Of a stretch of DNA of 64,000 bases, positions 44,291 to 56,162 are shown one piece after another (the first letter of the stretch is position 1; each line of letters opens with the position of its first letter). The position numbers and the translations under genes are program-made. A model generated the notes under the pieces. It was not told where the DNA came from, ran no database searches, and saw only the letters and a program-made list of their open reading frames with translations. The DNA is from Acanthococcus lagerstroemiae (Eukaryota > Arthropoda > Insecta > Hemiptera > Eriococcidae). The stretch is taken from assembly GCA_031841125.1 (NCBI GenBank), contig CM063108.1, forward strand, positions 73,690,344 through 73,754,343, read 5' to 3'.

Positions 44291-46990
44291 GGACAGGCTT
44301 CTATATTCACCAGAACTGGACTGAAAAATCACGGACATCAAATACATTTCGGATAGAATGAAATTAACGTTAGAAAAAGACTTAATTTCGAGTGTCATTC
44401 AAGTTTATGCCCCCACAAACATAGCCGATATAGAAGAGAAAGAGGAGTTTTATAAATTATTGTCAGATACCTCTGCGAAAGAAGGGGGTTATTATCGAAT
44501 AGTAATAGGGGATTTCAACACCAAAGTTGGGAAAGACGGGGGAAATTTGGAGGTAGTCGAAAAATTTAACTCAGGTGAAAAGACGAATGAAAATATGGAA
44601 AAATTAATAGAATATGCGGGGGAAAGAGATTAAAGGTTGCGAATACATTTTACAAAAAGAAACCCTCAAAAAATAGACTTGGCAACCACCCAATAAAACT
44701 ACTACAAACGAGATATATTACTTTCTTAATATTGTCAAGGACGTAGGAATCTGGAAAGGCCTGACCTTTCCCTCAGACCATAGGTCGTTACAGAGGAAAC
44801 TGGAAATTCAAAAACGTAGTAAAATCAAGAACTGGGTAGTAAACAAGGATAAAGGGATACACTACGAAATCCCACCCTATAAAATTGAATCTTGGACAGA
44901 AGAACTAAAACGTTCCCGCAAACCATCGATACAGTAGAGGGCTGTGATGTACAAAAAAGTTATGACGATTTTGAACACGCCATTAAAAGCACTAGCAAGA
45001 AGGGGATTAAAAAGACAAGAGAGGAACGAACAGATGTTAAGCTCTTATTGGAAACTAAAAAGCTAATTGAAAAGAGAGTGGCGTTGAAAGCCAGGAGAGG
45101 CCTAAATAAATTGGGTAAGATTGAATTAGTAGAATTAGGAAAAACGATTAAGAAAAAAATAAGTAAGGACACCAGAAATGATGATACAACAAAAATTTTG
45201 GAAATTATGAAAGAATCACGATCGTTAAAAAAGGTTAAAAGGGAACTGTATCCCCATAGGCGTCTAATACCAGGAATAAAAAATGAAACTGGTCCACAGC
45301 AGACAGGGTACTATAAATGTAGCAACCAAATTTTACAGCAAATTATACTCGGCAGAGGGGTTCAAACAGGGGATAGACTCAGCAAAATTTAGGAAGCAGT
45401 CCAAAAACGATGAGCTAATCCCACCTATCCTCGAACATGAAATTAACATAATACTGACACAGATGAAAAGTGGGAAGGTTGCGGCTCAGATGGAATAACT
45501 CACTACATGTATACTGGAAACTTGCAGACGAGATAACACCAAAACTAACTGAAATTTTTAACAGAATATTAGAACTAGAAAAATTACCTACACAGGGGAA
45601 AGAAGTCGAAATTATCTTACTATACAAAAAGGGAGCCGTGATAATGTAAGCAACTATAGGCCCGTAAGCTTAACCTCAAACGTAAACAAAGTTTTTTCTA
45701 AAACGCTAAAAAACAGAATGTAGATATAACTGGTTAGATATGGCGTAAAGCGTAGAACAGGCAGGAGTCACATAAAAAAAAAAAAACATTCGACAACGGA
45801 TAATATTTTTACAACTAAGCAGCTGATAGAAAAAACTAACTTAACCTTGCACGCACTATTGGTGGACTTTGAAGAGGCTCTTGATACGGTCAATTTATCC
45901 TGCTTATGGAGGGAGGGCCTTGGCACGGCAAGGCATCCCACAAAAAAAAATTTATTAACATTATAAAAGAAATGTGTTCGGGGAGTGGGTGGGGGGGGGG
46001 GCAAATCCGCATATCAAACTGGATAAAGTTGGGCCAAAATTCGAATTAAAAGGAGGGGGGGTAAAAAAGGAGACCCGTTGTCTCCAAATTTATTCAATAG
46101 AATAGTATTATAGAAAAAGTATTTTGGGAAATAGGATGGGAGAGCAGAGGTATCAAAATAGACGGAAATACTTCAGTAATTTACGTTTTGCAGATGATGT
46201 TGCACTATTTGCATAAGATCTAAATTCTCTCCAGGATGTGGCCCCAGAATTCGAAGCAGCCGGTAAAAAGGCAGGTCTAATAATAAATACCAAAAAAACA
46301 GTGTCACTTTCGAGACAAAATGACAAGGCTAGTATTATTCTGTGAGGAGGGGGGTAAGCACTAAGCAGGGTAGAGGAAACTACATATTTAAAACAAAAAA
46401 GAGCTTGGGAGATCTCCAGTAGAATTTCAAAAGCCTGGAACAGTTTTACGGCAATGAAAACTGTTTACAAATCATGCCTCCCAATAAACCTAACAGCTAC
46501 TGTCCCGGAAACCTGTACCTTCCCAGTTCTAACATACGGGGCGCAAGCTTGGGCCTCAACAATAACATAATTAAATAAAATCTACAGAACACAACTGGCC
46601 GTGGAGAAACTCAAAGACAGAATTAAAGGTACAATAACAAAACTAAAGGAAACAAAAAACTTAAAACATACGATAAAGAGACCCAAAATGAAGCACGCTC
46701 ATGGACATACAAAAAGAAACGAAGAGGATAGACGGGAAAGAAGGGTTTTAGAATGGACACCATATACGGAAAAGAGGTGTAGAGGGAGACCTAGAAGGAG
46801 ATGGATGAGATAATACAGTATGGCGGAGTAGCTTGGGGGAGGGATGCAAGGGTTCGTGGCAAGTGGGCAAGGGTGGTAGAGCATTATGCCTAAAGACGGG
46901 CGGAGAGGGACTAAAGTTAAGTTTGTATTAAAGCTGTTCAAGTTTGTACAATAAGCTGGTTTGAGTTTCCCTCGATTAAAGCAAATTTCA
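44291..46990 (+). mobile_element. RTE-type non-LTR retrotransposon, inactivated
   Basis: Coding traces run in order on the plus strand. The endonuclease domain at 44358-44633 has VIQVYAPTN and VIGDFNTKVG. A linker at 44892-45392 is rich in Lys. The reverse transcriptase is broken by stops and frameshifts and still shows FADDVALFA at about 46190-46217, the catalytic DD motif. Downstream come GLIINTKKT, FPVLTYGAQAWA and a C-terminal RGRPRRRW motif (46770-46813). The 3' end near 46990 has short ATTTC repeats. Several stops and indels make it non-functional. It belongs with RTE/BovB elements, often mis-annotated as craniofacial development protein 2. Confidence 0.8.
44358..44633 (+). pseudogene. 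RTE endonuclease domain fragment
   Basis: 91 codons are open. QVYAPTN and IGDFNTKVGKD are the conserved AP-endonuclease-like motifs: the Asp and Asn of GDFN are catalytic, and the YAPT segment precedes them. The upstream catalytic Asn/Glu motifs are lost or before the frame. The frame closes at 44633, while related sequence continues in other frames (GLTFPSDHRSL at about 44758-44790, the terminal SDH motif). Confidence 0.75.
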
Positions 46991-48060
46991 TTTCATTTCA
47001 ATCTCACATCTAGCTTTCTAGGCGATCAGTGTACCGGATTTAAGGGAAATGCGCCGCAATCTGAATAAGCGCTCCCTTATTCTCTTTCCTCGCATTTCTT
47101 TCTTTCCCTTTCTCTTATTTTCACTTTCATTTTCTAGGCATCCCTTTTCGGTCAGACGCCCCGGGGCAACGGCCCCTTACACAAATCCAGCGCTGGTGAT
47201 ATTCGTCGAACTTAGAACATCTGGTAACAGATTCAAACGCACTCGAATATCTGTTTTTAGATGGAGTAAGATAATAAATACAAATCAATACAACGACGAC
47301 TTGAATGGCTTCGTATACATATGTGTTCAGATGGCTGCCTTTAATAACCACTGTTAGGTATAATAATAGCGGAATAGGTCGAAAGATAGTACATACGACA
47401 CCGCGTAGGTGTCGAGATAGACGTTTCAAACCCAACTTCACTCTTTACGTTTATTCGCTAGTTAGTTGAATTTGGTGTTTTCGAATATGTTATTCGTTTG
47501 CCATGAGGAACATACTGTATTAATCGCACTCAACATAACAACCTTGGGTACGGTACGCTCAGCCAACTTCACGTGGGCTGTTGATGGAATTTGTTATCGA
47601 ATTACACCCGGGGAAATGCAGGACTACAGAAGGCGTATTTCAAGTTTCCAGGCGTCACGGAAACAGAGGACTCTCGCAGACAGACAGTGAAATCTGGAAG
47701 TTAGACTTGGGAAAGAAGAAGAATATTTTTAGATGGGAAACAATAAATGAAGAACAACTTCAAGTACTTTCAAAAGGGCGTTTTTTCCCATTAATTTTAC
47801 AAAATGAGACTATTCTTGATTAGGAATCTTGAAGTAACATTTTCCAAGTACAGGGCAGACAGCTCGATAGGCTTACTTACCCAACATACTGAAGAATAGT
47901 TGGAACATGTTTCGGCAGTGATCAGTAGTTTCACATGAACATTTTGATTGCAGAAAATCGCTTGAAAATTCAATCATATCTCAAAAAATTCTAACTATTT
48001 CGAAATTTTAATTCAAATATGCTCCGGAATTATGGAGCATGTATTCTGATAATTTATACT
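46991..48060. other. Intergenic, nothing recognised
   Basis: Frames at 47049-47441 on both strands and at 47466-47823 have no recognisable domain. Confidence 0.4.
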
Positions 48061-48900
48061 AAAAATTCTCTATAAAACACAACACAGAACAACAGAAATC
48101 AACAAAATCAAACAAATAGCCATTAATAACAAATACCAACCACAAACAGTAGACAGAACAATTAACAAATTATAATACAACAAAAAAGTACAGACACAGA
48201 ACCCACAACCATAAAAACAGACAAATACGCAGGAGCAATGCCATTCACAAGGACATATACATACAAAATACAGAAAATATTCAACCAATACAAAATAAAA
48301 CTCGGAATCAGAAACAGACCACCTCTGATCAAACAAATAAGCAATGAAAAAACAGGAACAAAGGACAGGAACAACAGCAACGGAGTATACAGACTGGACT
48401 GCGAACATTGTGACATGAACTACATAGGAGAAACGAGCAGAAAATTCACAACTAGAATAAAAGACCATGAAAAATCACAGAGGCTAAAGGATGACAAATC
48501 ACTCTTTGGAAAACACTGCAACGACCAGGGACACCACAACCACATAAGTTGGCAGAAAAATACAAAATCCTACACATAGAAAGCAACACAAGAGAAATAA
48601 AATTAAAAGAACAACTTGAGATAATAAAGGCAAAAACAAAACAAAACAACTTAATAAACACATAACTAACTTCCAAGGCGAGAACCTATTCCAATTAATT
48701 ACATAAAACTCACTGATTGGACAGACTACACAACCACAGACAACCAATAGGAACACACCAAATAGGTTTACCATACAGTACTACACACCACTATAAGTAC
48801 AGGACGACAAAGAGAAAAGCGTGTTAGGGTAATGCACTGAACAGATGGCATAACAGCCGAAAGCGCCCTGGACTACAGAAAAAAGAAACTGTAAACTGAC
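48061..48900 (+). mobile_element. Penelope-like element remnant (3' part)
   Basis: The plus strand has very high A content on the coding strand. It keeps the C-terminal endonuclease of a Penelope-like retroelement, and then a terminal phrase with CGAAAGCGCCCTGGACTAC and AGAAAAAAGAAACTGTAA. The reverse transcriptase part is absent or unreadable, so this is a 5'-truncated copy. Confidence 0.65.
48238..48579 (+). pseudogene. GIY-YIG endonuclease domain of a Penelope-like element
   Basis: The 113-codon frame contains NGVYRLDCEHCDMNYIGETS followed by TTRIKDH. GVY and YIG are the two name motifs of GIY-YIG nucleases. The C-x2-C between them (CEHC) and the downstream R and H are the Penelope-type signature. 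The catalytic Glu is followed only by an abrupt end, so the domain is truncated. Confidence 0.75.
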
Positions 48901-48989
48901 ACACCCTACACATAGAATTTAAAACCAAGTTCACGCACACTCCAACATGCACACTAATCATACAATAATATATCAAGATGAATAAGCAG

Positions 48990-49169
48990 ATCACGAAGAA
49001 AAAAAACGAACTCGTTCAGTCCAAGAGTTTATGAACGTGTTCACACAATGTTCGGCTCGTTTGGAAAAAGAACGCGTTCACTCACGTTCACACCCTGTGA
49101 ACTAAATTCCTCCGTGAATGTGAACTGGCCCATGTTTCGAAGGGCAATTCCATTTAAGTTTGTCAGCTC

Positions 49170-49204
<35 letters not shown>

Positions 49205-49330
49205 GAACTCGTTCACTCATCCTTCAATTTATTAGAAGATTAAAGCGTTCACTCATTCACACCCGATGAACTGAATTTGTTTGTGGTTTGTGCAGATGAA
49301 CTGTCCACCATGTTTATTGATAATCAACAA
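48990..49330. repeat. GTTCACTC-rich repeat with 26-bp poly-A
   Basis: GAACTCGTTCA, GCGTTCACTCACGTTCACAC, AACTCGTTCACTCATCC and GCGTTCACTCATTCACACCC recur on both sides of an A run at 49171-49196. It may be a transposon, but ends were not found. Confidence 0.4.
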
Positions 49331-49512
49331 AAGTTTGAAACAAAAAGCGATATGAAAAAATGGGTTTGAGGAAGATTTCAACCCTCTACTCACACCTATA
49401 CGGATTCGAGGAAGATCTCATCTGTCTACTTATACATAAGACATCTAGTAAGTTCTCGTCAATGAATAATGCTGATCGGTAAGCGTGAGTCACTTTACAG
49501 GAAAACGTGATT

Positions 49513-49745
49513 TGAAGGGTAAAGAACTAACTCACATTTGCCATTTTACTTCAAGTGTGTAAATAGGCAAAATACTGTACACGGGTGCAGGAATATCTTT
49601 GCTGCGCCTGTGAATGTGCAATGTGTATAATATACTCCACGTTTACAGGCGCAACAAAGATATTCCTGCACCAGTGTACAGTATTTTGCCTATTTGCGTC
49701 CTTGAAGTAAATAGGCAAATGTGAGTTTTGTTTCATTACCCTTCA
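49513..49745. repeat. Fold-back element with about 100-bp arms
   Basis: The left arm (49513-49614) and right arm (49642-49745) are inverted copies, with a loop of about 27 bp. The inner half is nearly perfect (AAATAGGCAAAATACTGTAC and GCAGGAATATCTTTG against their complements). The outer half has small gaps. Transcribed, it would form one long hairpin. No open frame is involved. Confidence 0.85.
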
Positions 49746-50092
49746 TTTATCCAGTATATCAAGATACCTGTCCGTACGAGAGGCACGATGACAGAACAAG
49801 AAACGCAAATAAAATACACTTACAATGTTAGAAACAAAGACGTAGGCCTGAGAGTAGGTAATCCGAAACAGAGAGAGAGACATGAAAATAAGGAATCGGA
49901 CAGAGAAGGATAAACACAAATAACGCAATGGTAAAAGCACTTGCTAAGACTAGTTAAGCCTCTCGGATTCTTTCAAGATTTATTCTTTAAAAATACGAGT
50001 AGGTTAAAAAATTCATTCAAATTCAATTAAAACTCGTAAGAACTTCAGAGACATTGTCAAGTGATTCATTCTGACTTCAAAACTAACATATC

Positions 50093-50659
50093 TAGGAGAA
50101 CCTCGATTATCCGAGGTAGGTGGGGGAAAAAGGTACCTCGGATAATCAAATGTCTTTTTTTTTTTTTTTTTTTTTTGTCAGTAATAAACTCTTGGATGCT
50201 CATAAATTCATGGATTTCATTCGAGGAGTGTTAAAATGTTTATTTCAATCTGTAATAGCCATGAAAACTCATGAGGAATGTTTTATTAAAAGAAGCACTA
50301 CATTATAAAATCACATTTTCACTGAACCACAACATGTAGTACCCTTATTGCAGTACTATCTACACATTCTTCGTAGACTGTCCTGTATTCTACGTTCTAC
50401 TTAGCTCATACAGCTTCAGCTAACACAATATTGTACATATGTACTTGCAAAATAATATAAGAATTGGATAAAAAAATTAATCGAGTTTTAATGTCGGGTA
50501 AGCGAATGCTCGATTGGCAAAAATTGATCTCGGATAATTCGGACTCCGCACAGGGGTATCACGCTGCAGCGCTAGCGTCGTTAATGTTTATACTTATTGT
50601 TTTCCAACTCCGAATTGAAAGATTGGTTAATTAATGGTTGGATAATCCTGGTTCTACTG
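50093..50659. mobile_element. pogo/Tigger-like MITE, second copy
   Basis: The left end is TAGGAGAACCTCGATTATCC. The right end, inverted, is CAGTAGAACCAGGATTATCC. CTCGGATAATC and GGATAATTCGGACTCC are internal. A T run lies at about 50155-50176. CAGTAGAACCTCGATTATCCG is an end sequence I associate with Tigger-type elements. Confidence 0.65.
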
Positions 50660-51014
50660 CATATTTAGTCAACATTCACGTAGATTTCTATTCAGGATTC
50701 CTTTATTCATTTCAGTTAGGACTAAGTTTAACTCATTTAGACTTCAAGGCTCACACGGATCCGCCAAGACTTCAAAAAGACTCGTTCACACGGCCGTCAC
50801 CAGCCTTTCGTATCGGAAGTGGTAAAACATATTTTAATGAGACAAGTCCTACAAAGAGGGTGTGGGAAAGGGGGGGGGAGTAATGAGCAATAGCCAATTT
50901 TCCATTTTCCTGAGAGGACGTAAACCAAGTTGCCAGAAGATAATACCCCCATTTGTACACCTCTGGTTACGGCCCTACCAGTTCAAATTCCACAAAACTC
51001 AGAACTTCTTTCAA

Positions 51015-51572
51015 ACTGTTAGTAGTACCACATATGATCAAGGTTATAATCCACATTTTATCTTCTTACGTTTTTTGTGGGCAGTTACGGTTTTCTCAAT
51101 TTTTCGTTCATGTTTCGCCACGTCTAAAAATTCCAAGAAATCCACTATTTTCCAACAGACAATATTTGTTCAGTTTTAAATAAATATCACCTATTTTACC
51201 CCTATTTTTCATCTGGCTATACTAATTGAACTTTTGTATCCAACATTAAGTAATTTACAAGTGTTTTTTTTTAAAAACATATCTGTAGAGAAGGTTGAAA
51301 AAAACAACAACTTGAAAATTGATGAAAGTTGACTTTTCAGCTTTCGAGATGAAAAAGAGAAATAAAATGGGTAATTTTTATTCAAAAACGAATAAAACTG
51401 TCTGCTGAAAAATAGTCGATTTCTTCGGACTTTTTAAAATCTATTTTATTTATTTGGAAACCCAATGTCTAAGTAACGACAAGCGAATGAAAAATTGAAG
51501 AACCAACTGCTCTACAAAGATTATAGGAAAAAAATGTGGATTATAACCTGACCGTGTAACATATAACTGCAA
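51015..51572. repeat. Inverted-repeat element, about 100-bp arms
   Basis: The arm at 51015-51125 (AGGTTATAATCCACATTTT, then CAATTTTTCGTTC) is inverted at 51475-51572 (same phrases on the minus strand). The spacer is about 350 bp and AT-rich. The arms have diverged and the ends are uncertain. Short frames in it (50862-51183, 51450-51659) are not genes. Confidence 0.55.
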
Positions 51573-53044
51573 CTGTTTAAACTCATAGTCATTGACGCTC
51601 GGTTTACAACCTAAGACCCAGTATAATATAGACTTTTTAAGAGCTTTATTAAGATTCATTACGGCTCCTTCAGATTTTCTTGTAACTCCTGAAGACTATT
51701 AAGGACACTTAAGAAAACCCATTCAACATTTGATTATTTTTATCACTGTTCGCTGTTCGTAGACGGGTCCAAGTTCTAGATCATTCAATTATATGTAGTA
51801 CAAATCGAAGTACTTACTGGAATGCACAGGATCTTCTCATTCAAGTAATGGCTGATTCAATGTCACTCCTCAAGAATATTCGGATCAAGTTCGAATGAGG
51901 CGCATTACCTGCAAAATAGCGATAATTCTAAATATAAACCTATTAAAATACAAATATCCATTTTTTTAACTCCCTAATTTTACATTTTATCCACTCATTA
52001 ATTCTGCAACGTCAGGTTCTATTTTCATACTGGGCGTTAGGCACATAGAAATATGTACACCTGTGTAGAATTCATAAAGAATTATGAACAAGTAGTTAAT
52101 CTTTCCAAATCTCGCACTGAAAATTCATGCATTCACTTCATGTCAAGTAACCTGATTTAGATATTGACACGAACAAAATAAAAACTTAAGTCATTAGAAA
52201 TGCCCGTGACTTTCTTTAATAGCAACTTATTCTTTCGTTGTGCTGCGTAACATCAGAAACACTCTCAATCATATAAACATGGCAGGGATCTGTGTCATCA
52301 AAATTTTTCTGAAGTCCCAATAATTAGGTAATTAACATCATGAATCTGAAGTTCACCACAAATCCAATTAGAATTAGAACGAGAAAAGTGAAAACCGTTT
52401 CTAACTCAACCGAATTCATGAGTATGCTTCAGTTGAATGTTGACAACTCCAGGTAAAATATAATTGACATCCTAGGTCACAACTCAACGTTTCCAACCCA
52501 TACGTATAGTTGGCACTATACTGTTCCATTCTGAACCGCAAGTTCGACCTTTTTCGGTCTTATCCTCCATCAGTTATTGCTTCTTACAAATAACCTAAGA
52601 CCCATTGTTTCAATATTCCTCGCTCCCTTATCAATGCTTCCATACTGAAAAGATAATAAACTCGTTCACTTAATGTTATACATCCGCTACTCGGAAACGT
52701 TGAAATTACGTCGGTGATAACGACATGCGTTCAACTGAACTACAACTAGAGTTGGTGTACAGGGTAATGTTCCTCGGTACTTGATTATCGTGGGTAAAAC
52801 AAAAATTAGTAGTGTTCTTCGACCAAGTTCGACCCGAAAAATACAACCATCAGTCGTACTCTTACGGTTATCATATCAGTATTACACAACATGCGTGAAA
52901 ATTTAACTGAAATACTGAGCAGTTTTTTCAAGATGTTAAGCTCAATCAACATTTGGACGCTGTTAAGCAAAAACAGACCAAACGACAAAATCTGTTTTTT
53001 GTGAAAACGTTATACCAAAAACCAATGAATAATGCGGTTTTACG
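51573..53044. other. Intergenic, nothing recognised
   Basis: AT-rich, with no supported gene or repeat. Confidence 0.45.
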
Positions 53045-53215
53045 GACATAGATAGCGTTTACTGATAAGCTTTTTCCAACGTGGGGACACATTAATGTAT
53101 CGAAATTCCAATTTTAAAGAATTCTACTTTTCACGCTCTTTCTAACGATACTCAATGTCGCTCAAGTCCTTTTTGTGAAGCAGCGTCCATTTGGTCCCGA
53201 GGAATTGGAACTTGG
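53045..53215 (+). repeat. Dispersed repeat, copy 1 (copy 2 at 56902-57085)
   Basis: GATAGCGTTTACTGATAAGC, TTTTTCCAACGTG, TTTCACGCTCTTTC, AACGATACT and CAGCGTCCAT occur in the same order in both copies. Beyond the inserted MITE at 53224-53518 the host repeat may continue. Confidence 0.65.
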
Positions 53216-53223
53216 AGTGAAAA

Positions 53224-53518
53224 CAGTGCTGGATCCAGGGATGCATGGGGTACATGGCCCCCCTGGTTAAAATTTTTAATGCAATAACAGGAAAAAAGGA
53301 ATAGAAATTATGAATTGTACGCTCATTACACGCCACAAAAAATGTATAATAACGCATCTATACATTCGTCATTACGTATCCCACATTGGATAAAATATTT
53401 TTCCAGGAGCACCTCCGCCCCCCACACCCCTGCCAACATGAAAGCAACAGCTAATCAATATGCATCGCCGCTACTGTATCCCCCCCCCCCCTATTTCCTT
53501 TTTCTAAATCCGCCCCTG
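53224..53518. mobile_element. hAT-type MITE with perfect 8-bp duplication
   Basis: The ends are CAGTGCTGGATCCAGGG and, inverted, CAGGGGCGGATTTAG. Identical flanks AGTGAAAA occur at 53216-53223 and 53519-53526. It is 295 bp with a C run near 53480. No coding region. Confidence 0.8.
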
Positions 53519-54017
53519 AGTGAAAACGAGTCAAAATCAACTTTTTTACTGATTTTGATAAAGAATTGAATGACAAATCGAATAGTCCAAAAAACTGAAC
53601 TTGAAAGTAGTGATCAGTTATGTTTCTAAGATTTCTCTTCACAACACAGAATATACTATTTAGGCAGTCTAGAACCCATTTCCAAGTTGAAAACTTTGAA
53701 CTCAGTACGGGTCACTTAACACTGTCAGGTGTGATACATTGCCTGCAAGTCGGGGAACAATAAACGGAGCAGAAAATCGAATGAACTTACAAACCATTTC
53801 TGAACCACAGAGAGATTTTACATTCTGACAGAGTTTGTTTATATGAAAAATTAAGCCCTAAAATAAACCGAGTTACTAAGAAAACAGAACTGAAGTGAAC
53901 TTAATAATGGGTAATAATACCTAATACTTACCATACTCTATAGGTATTCGTCACTGTCTCAAAGGCTATACATGTAAGCTGACACGTTCCTAATGAACAG
54001 CTTGGTAACGACACATT

Positions 54018-56062
54018 TCAACTGGAACGAGATCGTCGTCTCTTCTTATGCTTTTTATCTTTCTTGTGTTTCTTCTTCTTTTTCTTTTCAGGTCTCTTTT
54101 CTGAATCAGTAGAACATTCCGATTGTTCGCGACGTCGTTTCTGATGAGAACTAGAAATATTTTCATACATTTGCTCTGACTTCAATTCACATTCTTCTTT
54201 TTTAGCAGAGATCGAACCATCACTTCTCAATGGTGTAATTTTTTTTGAGTGATCGTTAGTACTTTCAAATTCAGCTTCAGTTTTAGTCTCATCAGACTTC
54301 GCAGTCATTTCCGAATATTTACTCGAAACGTTTTTCGGGTATAGCTTGACTTCTTTTCGATAATCTCGTTCAACTGAATAATCTGTTCGTTTCCTACGAT
54401 AGTCAGGTGATCTTTCACGTCGAAAATCTTTTCGGAAGTCAGAAGTCCGCGACCAACTAGATTTATCGTGTTTGTACGAACTTGACTCCCGCCTGTCCGT
54501 TTTATTCTCGTAATTAATATCACGACGAGATTGATATTTCCGAACTTCTACACTGTTTTTCTTCCGTTCTTTCATGTCTGTACCGCAATCGTAGCTAGGT
54601 TTAGAATTGAACGAAGCCTTTTTTTCATCTTTTTTATCATCAGTAGCATTTTTAATAATTTTCAAAAAGTTTTCTTCTTCCTGTTCTATGGCCATCCATC
54701 TTGTATATGGATTACCGGGATAGTACGATTCGCCTACACCCAGGAACGTAGTTTTCTTCGCCTGAGATTCTTGAGTTTCGTTTTTCAATTTCATGGGAAT
54801 ACTATCTTCATTTTCGACAGCGGCATCGTCAGTTAAAGTAACCATTTGATTGGCAATAAGTTCTCGCAAAATCTAGGAATTGAAGAAATTACCATTAACT
54901 TTGGATATTTTGCATTCGATGATATAGTCTCCGAAACAGTACCAGTAGAATATTGAATGAAATGTCACAAGAATTTTACAGCGTACTTAATTTTGTATCT
55001 CACAGAGTTAACTTACTTCACTATAGGACTTCTTGTTCGAATGAACTCGTTTTCCGCGATGAGCTGCCCTTCTACGCTTTGCATCGCGTTCGGCATTCAG
55101 TAAATCCACCAAATCCTTCGAGGTTGACGGCCGTTCATTTTGTTTCTCATTCCTTCAAGAGAAAATACAAATTACATCAACTAGAAAACAATGAATGTTT
55201 CAACGAGAGGTCAAGTTAACAGTATGACGTCACGCAACAAGTTATTTGGTTCGTATATTTATACTCATCACCGATCCTCGCAACATTATCAAGTATATCA
55301 TACTTACTTATTGGTATCACTCATCAACTCTTGATCGGAATTTATTAAATCATGAGAGCCGATACCTGAATGAGAACCTACAACATCAAATCAGTGACAT
55401 ACAGTCATACAAGTATTGACAAGGTTAAAAAAGTAACGATAACAAAACGATAAGTAACCTGAAACATACATCTAAACATTATACAGGATCAAGTAAGAAC
55501 AAAACAAATATGTAAAGGATATCGGGTTTTAAAAAAAGGATATTGAAATCCGCAATTAATAAAACTCACATTGACGGCTACTCCTGAAAAATACAAGAAA
55601 TATGAATGCCATCGAATAACGATTCAGTCAGATCATTGAAACATTGATACAATTGGAATAATGAAACAATTTAAGATGAAATTTCTGAATACTTACTCGA
55701 AGGGCAACTCAGGTTATCATCAACTATTTTCGGATAACTTCCGTATTTATTTTCGCACTTGATAAGATGCATTTCTAGGGAATCGGCTGGCATGCGATGT
55801 TCGGAATTGATCGGACACGATACTAATTCTACTCGCTGGGATTCCGCCTGAAATTGTTTATATGTATGATCAGAACGCTACACAGTGAACTAGTAAGCTG
55901 GAATAGGATCTCAGCATTCAAACAGTTTCTTACTTTGGCTAAGGGTGATAAGGTTTGTAAGCTCCATCCAACAGTGTCCAATGTATTCTGCAACCAATTT
56001 TGCTCTTTTTCGATGAATTTCTCCAAATTTTGAATGAAAGTTTCTCGTGCACTCCCCGACAT
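54018..56062 (-). CDS. snrnp48: U11/U12 small nuclear ribonucleoprotein 48 kDa protein (SNRNP48)
   Basis: Minor-spliceosome protein that, in the U11/U12 di-snRNP, contacts U12-type 5' splice sites in the nucleus. I assembled five exons on the minus strand: 56062-55934, 55847-55697, 55377-55308, 55152-55017 and 54872-54018. All four introns have GT/AG ends and the phases fit, giving 446 residues. C54-x5-H60-x9-H70-x3-C74 is the CHHC zinc finger of this family. The preceding segment (LEKFIE..., LDTVGWSLQTL) and the later block KRVHSNKKSYSEILRELI match the vertebrate protein in order. The C-terminus is a long charged RS/K-rich tail ending in KKHKKDKKHKKRRRSRSS. Vertebrate SNRNP48 is about 340 residues. 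Here the middle region is shorter and the tail longer. The start ATG (56060-56062) is the first Met before the conserved N-terminus; the frame is open a little further upstream. Confidence 0.88.
55570..55583 (-). other. Candidate 14-nt poison microexon in SNRNP48 intron 2
   Basis: On the minus strand TTTTTCAG, GAGTAGCCGTCAAT, GTGAGT form an acceptor, 14 bases and a donor inside the intron between exons 2 and 3. Skipping it keeps the reading frame. Including it shifts exon 3 into a stop after ten codons. It may be chance. Confidence 0.3.
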
Positions 56063-56162
56063 CCTCAGATGATTAATAAAAATGTCGAATTTATGCAGCC
56101 GATGAGTCTTCAATATGATGTAACCACGATCCTGTAGCTTAAATTTTATATTTCTACTTCAA

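Noticed and set aside
44960..45172. 70-codon minus-strand frame
   Set aside because: Antisense to the Lys-rich linker of the RTE retrotransposon.
48070..48774. Minus-strand Cys/Val-rich frames (132, 84, 91 codons)
   Set aside because: Antisense shadows of the A-rich Penelope-like remnant.
54953..55219. 88-codon plus-strand frame
   Set aside because: Antisense to SNRNP48 exon 4 and its flanks.
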